29,054 bases of DNA from an uncultured Paraburkholderia sp. (GTDB taxonomy: Bacteria; Pseudomonadota; Gammaproteobacteria; Burkholderiales; Burkholderiaceae). Position 1 is the first letter of the stretch. The number at the start of each line of letters is the position of its first letter. Below are positions 23,229-29,054 of the stretch, piece after piece. Below the pieces are notes generated by a model. That model saw nothing but the letters and a program-made list of their open reading frames with translations, did no database searches and had not been told where the DNA came from. The position numbers and the translations under genes are program-made. The stretch spans positions 1 through 29,054 of the forward strand of contig CALFSF010000311.1 of the NCBI GenBank assembly GCA_937917025.1, given 5' to 3'.

Positions 23229-25193
23229 TCAAAGCTCGCAAACGATCTTCTTCGCGCGCAGCACCGACGACGGACTCATGCTCAGTTCGCTGACGCCCAT
23301 GCCGATGAAAAGCGGAATCATCTCGGGTCTCGCAGCCGCCTCGCCGCACACGGCAACCGGAATACCCGCTTTTTTAGCCGCCTCGCAGACCATGCCGATC
23401 GCGCGCAGCACGGCCGGATGATCCGTGCGATAAAGCGACGCCAGATCCGGGTTCATCCGGTCGACGGCCATCACGTACTGCGTCAGATCGTTCGTGCCGA
23501 TCGAGAAGAAATCGACTTCCTGCGCGAGCAGATCGGCGGTGAGCGCCGCAGCCGGCGTCTCGACCATGATGCCGAGCTTCGGCTGCCCCCACGCGACGCC
23601 CTCGCGCGTAAGCGCTTCAGCGCACGTGGCGATCAGCGCCTTCACGCGACGCACTTCGTCGACGTCGTCGATCATCGGAATCATCACCTGCACGTTGCCG
23701 AGCGTCGCGGCCCGCAGCAACGCGCGCAACTGCGGCACGAACACGTCGGGCCGGTCGAGGCACATCCGCACGCCGCGCCAGCCGAGAAACGGATTGTCTT
23801 CCTCGGGAAAGGCGATGCCCGGCACCGGCTTGTCGCCGCCGACGTCGAGGGTGCGGATCACGACCGGCCGTGGATGAAACGCCTGCGCGAGCTGCGTGTA
23901 GATCCCGGCCTGCTCGTCCTCGTCCGGCATCGTGCGGCGGTCCATGAACAGCAGTTCGGTGCGAAAGAGGCCGACGCCCATCGCGCCCGCCTCATGCGCG
24001 GCGTCGATCTCGGCGAGCGAGCCGAGGTTCGCCGCGATCTCGACATGGCGCCCGTCGCGCGTAACCGGTTCGACGTCGCGATACACGCTCAACGCCGCGT
24101 GGCGGCTCTTTTCCTGCGCGATGCGGGTCGCGAATCCGGCCTCCACGTCCGGCGACGGATCGAGCCACACCTGTCCCTGCGCACCATCGAGCGCGACGCG
24201 TGTCGCGCCTCGCAGCACCGCTTCGTCGACCGGCAGACCGAGCACCGCCGGAATGCCGTGCGAGCGCGCCATGATCGCGAGATGCGACGTCGCACTGCCC
24301 TTCGTGCAGACGAGCCCGACGATATTCGCCACCTGGGCGCGCGCGAAATCGAGCGCGCTCAGGTCGGCCGCGAGCACGACGCACGGCCTCGACAGGCACG
24401 CGAGGCTCACGTCTTCCATGCCGAGCAGCCGCAACGCGACCTGCCGCGTGATGCCGTGGATATCGTCGGCGCGGCTGCGCAGGTATTCGTCGTCCATCGC
24501 GAGAAACGACGCCGCGAGTTCCTCGCCCACCTGCAACGTGGCCGCCGCCGCATCCCAGCCCGACGCGATACGCTGCTTCACCGCACCGGAAAACTCGTCG
24601 CTTTGCGCGACGTCGGCGAGCGCTTCGACGATATCCTCGTGGCAGCCCATCGTCTTGAACTGCTGGTCGAGCGCGGCAATCGATCCGGCGAACGCGACGC
24701 TAAAGCGGCCGAGTTCCGTGGCGACTTCGTGCGGCTCGATGAACTGCCTCGTCGCACGAAGCGCCTCGGGCAGGTACACAAATGCTTCGCCGCATGCGAG
24801 GCCTTCGCTGGCCGGCACGCCGCGCACGGACTGCACGGCGCCGGGCGCAGCGGGTTCAGCCGACCCGGCGAGTGAACCCGCCGCGCCCGGCGCCGAAGCC
24901 TCCTGCGCCAGCGCCGGCTTTGCAGGCTGAACACCCGCCGACGGCTCGGACAGAAACGCCAGCAACCGGTTCAGCGCCACGCTTTCATCCGAACCGTCGG
25001 CGCGCAGCAGGATCTGGTCGTCCTGCTTGATGCCGAGCAGCATCAGCTTCACGGCGCTCTTCGCGTCGGCGCTCGTCGTGCCGCGAAAAATCCGCAGCGA
25101 ACAGGAAAACTCCTTCGCGAGTTTGGCGAACTGCGTCGCCGGCCGCGCGTGCAGACCTTCGCTCACCTTCACAACGATTTCGGTTTCCAGCAT
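23229..25193 (-). CDS. HPr-Enzyme I fusion phosphotransferase of the sorbitol PTS
   Basis: A 654-residue fusion of the two general PTS proteins. Residues 1-85 are HPr, with His15 in EGLHARPATQF and Ser46 at the regulatory position (DAKSAVKLMLLG). A Pro/Ala-rich linker (about 85-120) leads to Enzyme I, which takes phosphate from phosphoenolpyruvate: SATSHLAIMARSHGIPAVLG with active His304, GLFRTELLFMDR with Arg411, GTNDLTQYVMAVDR, and the catalytic Cys616 in VCGEAAARPE. All key residues are present, so it should relay phosphate PEP - EI - HPr - IIA. AGGAAGG precedes the ATG at 25193. It is the last gene of the srl operon, 90 bases after srlB, indicating a self-contained system. Confidence 0.94.
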   Translation of the reverse strand: MLETEIVVKVSEGLHARPATQFAKLAKEFSCSLRIFRGTTSADAKSAVKLMLLGIKQDDQILLRADGSDESVALNRLLAFLSEPSAGVQPAKPALAQEASAPGAAGSLAGSAEPAAPGAVQSVRGVPASEGLACGEAFVYLPEALRATRQFIEPHEVATELGRFSVAFAGSIAALDQQFKTMGCHEDIVEALADVAQSDEFSGAVKQRIASGWDAAAATLQVGEELAASFLAMDDEYLRSRADDIHGITRQVALRLLGMEDVSLACLSRPCVVLAADLSALDFARAQVANIVGLVCTKGSATSHLAIMARSHGIPAVLGLPVDEAVLRGATRVALDGAQGQVWLDPSPDVEAGFATRIAQEKSRHAALSVYRDVEPVTRDGRHVEIAANLGSLAEIDAAHEAGAMGVGLFRTELLFMDRRTMPDEDEQAGIYTQLAQAFHPRPVVIRTLDVGGDKPVPGIAFPEEDNPFLGWRGVRMCLDRPDVFVPQLRALLRAATLGNVQVMIPMIDDVDEVRRVKALIATCAEALTREGVAWGQPKLGIMVETPAAALTADLLAQEVDFFSIGTNDLTQYVMAVDRMNPDLASLYRTDHPAVLRAIGMVCEAAKKAGIPVAVCGEAAARPEMIPLFIGMGVSELSMSPSSVLRAKKIVCEL

Positions 25194-25283
25194 GGCAAGA
25201 CCTTCCTGACTAATCGTATCTCACAGCCCATGTTTCACACCGCGCACGCATCGCGGCGAACGCACCGTATTCGCCGCGACGCG

Positions 25284-25667
25284 TCACAGATCCGCGATTT
25301 CAATCACCGCGCCGCTGCGAATGCTGGCGAGGAGCGCAGCCACGTCGACCGGCTGCGCGCAGATTTCGCCGGGACGTTCAGCCGCGGGCGAGCCATTGAA
25401 GTTGATCACGACGTGGCCCAGTTCATTCACCTTGTGCCACGCCGTCGGCCCGACCGCCGTCACGAACGCGCTGACTTCGCCGATACGCAGTTGCGAGCCG
25501 ACCTGCGGCGCGTTTTCGTGCGCCGCTTCGACCCGATGCAGCACCGACACCTCGGCGAGTTCCGGCGGCGCGCCGTGTGCATACAGAATCAGCACGCCGC
25601 CCTCGAGCAGATCGCCCACTTCCGGACCCACCTCTGAAATCACAGTCCTGTAGTAATGCATGGTCAT
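25284..25667 (-). CDS. srlB: PTS glucitol/sorbitol EIIA component
   Basis: A 127-residue cytoplasmic EIIA of the glucitol family, which accepts phosphate on a His from HPr and passes it to the IIB domain. MTMHYYRTVISEVGP aligns with the start of E. coli SrlB, so I chose the ATG at 25667 rather than the one at 25661. Other matching features are LEGGVLILYAHGAPPELAEVSVLHR, whose His is the probable phosphorylation site, and AFVTAVGPTAWHKVNELGHVVINFNG. It lies between srlE (23 bases upstream) and the HPr-EI fusion in one operon. Confidence 0.93.
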   Translation of the reverse strand: MTMHYYRTVISEVGPEVGDLLEGGVLILYAHGAPPELAEVSVLHRVEAAHENAPQVGSQLRIGEVSAFVTAVGPTAWHKVNELGHVVINFNGSPAAERPGEICAQPVDVAALLASIRSGAVIEIADL

Positions 25668-25690
25668 TCTCGTTCGTTCCCGGACAGCAG

Positions 25691-26707
25691 TTAGAGTGCA
25701 AAGCTCGCGGCCCACGCGATCAGAACCGAGATGGGCCCCATGATCTGCCGGCTGATCAGCACAGCCGGCACACCGATACGGATCGTCTCCGGTTTCGCTT
25801 CACCGAGCGCCATCCCGACCGGCACGAAGTCGCAACCGACCTGCGTGTCGTACGCGAAGAGCGCGGGCAGCGCCATCTGCGGCGGAATCGTGCCGTTGCC
25901 GATCGCGGGCCCGATGATCGCCGCGCCGATCACCTGCGCGATGACCGCGCCCGGGCCCAGCACCGGCGACAGGAACGGCAACCCGCAGATCGCCGACAGC
26001 ACGATCAGGCCGACGATGTTGCCCGCAAGCGGCGACAGCAGATGCGCGAGACCGGTGCCGATCCCCGTCGAATTGATAATGCCGATCAGCATCGTCACGA
26101 ACGCCATGAACGGCAGCACGTTGCGGATCACGGTGTCGATCGCCTTGCGGCCGCTGTTGAACAGCACGTTGACGACGCCGCCCATGCCGCGCCCGATCGA
26201 CGTGATCAGCCCGACGACGCCGCGCGAGTGCTGCGCCGCTTCCTCGAGGACCACGGCCGCGCTGGCCGGCGCCCCGAACGGCGAGGTCGCACGCGAGGGT
26301 CCGCTCGACGAAGCGGCGGCCTCGTCGTCATCGACGCTCGTCAGATGCTCGGGCGTCACGCCCGACACGTAGGTGTCTTCGGTGATGAACTGCGCGAGCG
26401 GGCCGGATTGCCCGACCGAAGTCAGGTTGATTGTCGGAATTTTCTTGCGCGGGTAGACGCCGCAGCGCGCGGTGCCGCCGCAGTCGATCACGACCGCGGC
26501 CATTTCCGATTCGAGCGGCGGCGTGCGAAAGCCGTCGACGAGCACGCCGCCCGTCATCTCGGCCAGCACTCTCGCCAGTTCGGGAATGTTGCCGCCGGTG
26601 ACGGCGACAATCTTGTTGCGCTCCGGCGTCGGCCGGATCAGGAGCGGACCGCCCCAACCGTTCGGCCCGCGTTCGACCCGCACGGTTCTATATACGCGTG
26701 TGTCCAT
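25691..26707 (-). CDS. srlE: PTS glucitol/sorbitol EIIB plus membrane EIIC2 part
   Basis: A 338-residue protein with the cytoplasmic IIB domain first and a membrane domain after it. The IIB part (about residues 1-120) contains DCGGTARCGVYPRKKIPTINLTSVGQSGPLAQFI; Cys76 is the likely phosphorylated residue. A Ser/Ala-rich linker follows. The membrane part has NVLPFMAFVTMLIGIINSTGIG, IVGLIVLSAICGLPFLSPVLGPGAVIAQVIGAAIIG and GVPAVLISRQIMGPISVLIAW, closely like E. coli SrlE. Together with SrlA it forms the channel that imports and phosphorylates sorbitol. GAGGGG precedes the ATG at 26707. The operon order is the same as in E. coli. Confidence 0.95.
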   Translation of the reverse strand: MDTRVYRTVRVERGPNGWGGPLLIRPTPERNKIVAVTGGNIPELARVLAEMTGGVLVDGFRTPPLESEMAAVVIDCGGTARCGVYPRKKIPTINLTSVGQSGPLAQFITEDTYVSGVTPEHLTSVDDDEAAASSSGPSRATSPFGAPASAAVVLEEAAQHSRGVVGLITSIGRGMGGVVNVLFNSGRKAIDTVIRNVLPFMAFVTMLIGIINSTGIGTGLAHLLSPLAGNIVGLIVLSAICGLPFLSPVLGPGAVIAQVIGAAIIGPAIGNGTIPPQMALPALFAYDTQVGCDFVPVGMALGEAKPETIRIGVPAVLISRQIMGPISVLIAWAASFAL

Positions 26708-26764
26708 TTCAGATGCCCCTCTGTCTCGATGTTGCGATGTCCGGTTGCCCCTGACGGCAACGCC

Positions 26765-27319
26765 TCACAGCTTGATGTTTTCCCGATGCGCCAGCATGCG
26801 GGTCAGCGCCTCGGTGAGAATCCCCTTCAGCAGATTCACGAACAGACCGACGACCAGATAGAACAACGCGAGCTTGGGAATCGAAAACGGCGCGGCATGG
26901 TTCTCCGCGAGTTTCGCGATACCGGCCGCCACGCCGAGCCAGACAAAGAGCTCCCCCGGATTGCAGTGCGGAAAAAGCCCTGTAATCGGATGACACAGCG
27001 AAACGGCCGAGTCGTAGAACGCGGGCTTGTGCTTTTCTTCCAGAAACACGCCGAAGGTGTACGCCATCGGATTGGTGAGGAAGAACATCGCGAGCAGCGG
27101 CAGCAGCGTGTAGCGCGTGATGACGTTCCTCGAGAAGAAGCGCGCGAGACCCTGAATCCGGTGTTCGCCGACGAGCGCGATGATCGTGTACACCGCGGTC
27201 AGCAGCACGATCAGCGTGGGCAGGATGCCCGTGACGAAACCCACAAACGTTTTGCCGCCGGCGTTGAAGATGCCGATAAATCCTTCAGCGAGATGCGTAA
27301 GCCAATCAAGCATGAACAT
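26765..27319 (-). CDS. srlA: PTS glucitol/sorbitol EIIC component
   Basis: A 184-residue inner-membrane protein, the first half of the sorbitol channel. Signature segments are GFIGIFNAGGKTFVGFVTGILPTLIVLL, VITRYTLLPLLAMFFLTNPMAYTFG, CHPITGLFPHCNPGELFVWLGVAAG and LFYLVVGLFVNLLKGILTEAL, matching E. coli SrlA along its length. I chose the ATG at 27319 because GGAGA lies about six bases upstream; a TTG at 27325 and an ATG at 27313 are also in frame. It is the second gene of the minus-strand operon, 128 bases after gutM and 57 bases before srlE. Confidence 0.94.
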   Translation of the reverse strand: MFMLDWLTHLAEGFIGIFNAGGKTFVGFVTGILPTLIVLLTAVYTIIALVGEHRIQGLARFFSRNVITRYTLLPLLAMFFLTNPMAYTFGVFLEEKHKPAFYDSAVSLCHPITGLFPHCNPGELFVWLGVAAGIAKLAENHAAPFSIPKLALFYLVVGLFVNLLKGILTEALTRMLAHRENIKL

Positions 27320-27447
27320 GGCCAATCTCCGAGATAAACCAGAACGATCGCGAAAAGCTCCACACGGCGGTCACCACGCGAAGCCGGACAGTACGCAACA
27401 GCGGTAGAGCGGAAAGACAGAAAAGCCGTGAAGTCCGCCGGCCTGGA

Positions 27448-27876
27448 TCAGGCCGGCGCTTCGGTGGCCCGCGGTGCCTGCCCCGGCGGCGCATCGGCTG
27501 CGCGGTGCGCGCGCTCGAGCGCATCGATGGCGGCCTGCACGATGCTGCCGCGCAGCTTCGCGCGATGCAGGCGCTCGACGAACGCGTCCATCGAAAGATC
27601 TTCGAAGCCGGGGTGAGGTTGAAAACGCGTGAAGACCGTGAAGCCGGACATGCTGAGGAACTGGCAGACCCGCATGTCGGCCGAGAGCACGACGATGGCG
27701 ACCGCGCCACGTCCGAGCCTGACCTTGCAGGAGCCTACGCCAAGAAAACCGCTATGCCAGCGACGCGCCGCATCCTGCACGGCCTCGCGATAGCGGCGCA
27801 TCTGATACAGCGAACCCACCAGCTGCAACGCCCAGAATACGGCCAGGGCGAGCAGGGCACCGCGCACATAGTCCAT
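27448..27876 (-). CDS. gutM: Glucitol operon activator GutM
   Basis: A 142-residue protein like GutM (SrlM), which acts as an activator of the glucitol operon in E. coli. The N-terminus has one membrane segment (GALLALAVFWALQLVGSLY), then QMRRYREAVQDAARRWHSGFLGVGSCKVRLGRGAVAIVVL and MSGFTVFTRFQPHPGF, as in other members. The C-terminus is Ala/Pro-rich and variable. CAGGAGACG precedes the ATG at 27876. It is the first gene of the sorbitol operon and its upstream region carries a palindrome at 27963-27999. Confidence 0.88.
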   Translation of the reverse strand: MDYVRGALLALAVFWALQLVGSLYQMRRYREAVQDAARRWHSGFLGVGSCKVRLGRGAVAIVVLSADMRVCQFLSMSGFTVFTRFQPHPGFEDLSMDAFVERLHRAKLRGSIVQAAIDALERAHRAADAPPGQAPRATEAPA

Positions 27877-27962
27877 CGTCGTCTCCTGATTTTTGACTGG
27901 AGCCTTCGCTCGCCCAACCGCTGCGGCGCCGTTTCACGGCGGGCCCTCTACATCCACTCTTT

Positions 27963-27999
27963 GTGAACATCTTGTACTTTCGATAATACAATTGTTCAC
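27963..27999 (-). promoter_or_regulatory. Palindromic operator and promoter of the sorbitol PTS operon
   Basis: GTGAACA (27963-27969) with TGTTCAC (27993-27999) and, inside, TTGTA (27972-27976) with TACAA (27987-27991) form a dyad whose halves read GTGAACA..TTGTA. On the minus strand TATTAT (27988-27983) is a good -10 element inside the dyad, so a bound protein would control initiation. gutM starts about 87 bases downstream. The regulator is not in the window; sugar-responsive regulators of the SorC or DeoR kind are candidates by analogy. Confidence 0.6.
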
Positions 28000-28108
28000 T
28001 TCCGTTTGCATTGGGGAAAACGCGGGTGAGGTGTTCTCTTCCCTTTGCCATTCATCCCGAAGCCGACGTGCGACGCACGGGTTGCGGGCACAACGAATTA
28101 AAGCAGCG

Positions 28109-29054
28109 TCATCCTACCGCGCCGCGGCGACTGACGCTCTCTCCCGATGCACTCGCGACGTTTTCGGCCACGATTCTCGCGACGTCGTCCTGTGCCTCGA
28201 CCTGCGGCAGATGGCCGGTGCCGGCAAAGCGATGCACGGCGATCCGGCCGGGCAGGCCTTCGGCATGCCGCGCCGGCAGGATGCGATCCTGCAATCCCCA
28301 TACGACGCGCACCGGCACGTCCCGGCTCACCTGCTCCAGCGCGCCGCGCATGTCGAGGCTTTGCGTGCCGTCGGGGAAAAACACGTCCGCGAGACGCGCG
28401 AGGCGTTCGCGCGCCGCCGCGCTTTCGAGCTGCTGCTGCGCGGTGGCGACGAATGCGTCGTCCATCAGCGCGGGGTCCGCGAAAAGCTGCTTGAGCCACG
28501 CGGCGAGGCTTGCACGCTGCGTCGACTGCGTCACGCCGCGAATGAACGCGCTGTTGCACTCCGGACCGAGCCCGGCGGGCGCGAGCAGCGTCAGCGATCG
28601 CACGCGCACGCGGGCCTGCGATAGCGCGACGGCCAGCGCGATCGCGCCGCCAAACGAATGGCCGACGAGGTGACAGTCGCCCACGCCTTCGGCAAGCAAC
28701 GTCCGTTCAACAGCCGACACGATCGCGTCGATCGAACCGGCAGCTTCGCCGGACGATTTTCCGTGCGCGGGCAGATCGACGGCCAGCATCCCGAGACCCG
28801 GATCGACGATGGCGCCGAGACGCCGGCTGAACGGACGCCAGCTGTTCAACTCCGCGGCGAAACCGTGCAGCAGCACGAGCGGCGCGCCGCCCGTGTCCTT
28901 GCGCAGCCACAGCGTGTGAAGCGCAGCGGCGGCGCTGGGGGTGACGACTTTGTCCGTCGGGGCGCTCATTACATCCGCGGCTCCGAGTCGCCCGTTCGGA
29001 ACCGTGCCCGCGATCCCGACCAGTTGCACCCCGCGTTCGCGCGGAACCCGTCGG
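28109..29054 (-). CDS. acoC: Acetoin dehydrogenase E2-like dihydrolipoyl acetyltransferase, 3' part
   Basis: The frame is open to the right edge of the window, so the start and any lipoyl domain lie outside. The first visible residues, RRVPRERGVQLVGIAGTVPNGRLGAADV, are a peripheral-subunit-binding (E1/E3-binding) domain, which rules out the GTG at 29029 as a true start. After a short linker comes a complete alpha/beta-hydrolase domain: LVLLHGFAAELNSW, DLPAHGKSS, nucleophile Ser in LVGHSFGGAIAL, Asp in LQDRILPA and His in GTGHLPQVEA. That domain order is characteristic of AcoC of Ralstonia/Burkholderia acetoin dehydrogenase complexes. The complex cleaves acetoin to acetaldehyde and acetyl-CoA. 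It points the same way as the sorbitol operon, 232 bases before gutM. Confidence 0.85.
   Translation of the reverse strand, partial: RRVPRERGVQLVGIAGTVPNGRLGAADVMSAPTDKVVTPSAAAALHTLWLRKDTGGAPLVLLHGFAAELNSWRPFSRRLGAIVDPGLGMLAVDLPAHGKSSGEAAGSIDAIVSAVERTLLAEGVGDCHLVGHSFGGAIALAVALSQARVRVRSLTLLAPAGLGPECNSAFIRGVTQSTQRASLAAWLKQLFADPALMDDAFVATAQQQLESAAARERLARLADVFFPDGTQSLDMRGALEQVSRDVPVRVVWGLQDRILPARHAEGLPGRIAVHRFAGTGHLPQVEAQDDVARIVAENVASASGESVSRRGAVG

Noticed and set aside
23088..24875. 595-residue open frame on the plus strand
   Set aside because: Antisense to the HPr-EI fusion; Arg/His-rich shadow without recognisable domains.
25577..27337. 586-residue open frame on the plus strand
   Set aside because: Antisense to srlE and srlA, which match known families along their length.
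27961..28000. CRP site before gutM
   Set aside because: TGTGA is present once, but the partner TCACA is not at the required spacing; the dyad has different half-sites.

Overview
The window is GC-rich chromosomal DNA whose gene order (hemL followed by ribD and a riboflavin synthase gene) and protein character suggest Burkholderiales, most likely Paraburkholderia or a close relative. That assignment is inferred from protein resemblance; there is no rRNA in the window. No tRNA, rRNA, CRISPR array or intact insertion sequence was seen.

Layout. 1-2993: housekeeping genes hemL (5' end cut off by the window), ribD and ribE. 3046-5461: an eroded strip holding an orphan antitoxin-like ORF, a tiny Tyr/Gly-rich lipoprotein, a PmrA/QseB-like direct repeat, a broken alkaline-phosphatase-superfamily gene and a 20-bp hairpin. 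5462-7942: two membrane protein genes divergent from a LysR regulator. 8039-11685: a beta-propeller gene and an unusual two-DNA-binding-domain regulator, divergent from a DUF899-DUF2182 pair.

11783-19961 is the most interesting part, a copper-handling region. It has two units of the same design: a small DUF2946 protein with a CGYC motif, then a strong RNA hairpin starting 9-13 nt after its stop codon, then an outer-membrane protein gene. Unit 1 is DUF2946 - beta-barrel - CopC - CopD. Unit 2 is DUF2946 - TonB-dependent receptor - PepSY membrane protein. Unit 2 matches the architecture of the Bordetella copper-responsive CruR upstream-ORF operon, in which the nascent DUF2946 peptide senses copper and controls the genes downstream. 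A second, adjacent DUF2946 unit in front of CopC/CopD suggests this control has been duplicated.

19963-22993: a gutted AraC-type regulator remnant abuts the PepSY stop codon, followed by an unrecognised secreted protein with a serine-hydrolase-like motif and an aldo/keto reductase. 23229-27876 (minus strand): a glucitol/sorbitol PTS operon, gutM-srlA-srlE-srlB and a dedicated HPr-Enzyme I fusion, with a palindromic operator-like site upstream. No sorbitol-6-phosphate dehydrogenase gene lies in the window. 28109-29054 (minus, cut by the window end): the 3' part of an acoC-type E2 gene of an acetoin dehydrogenase complex.
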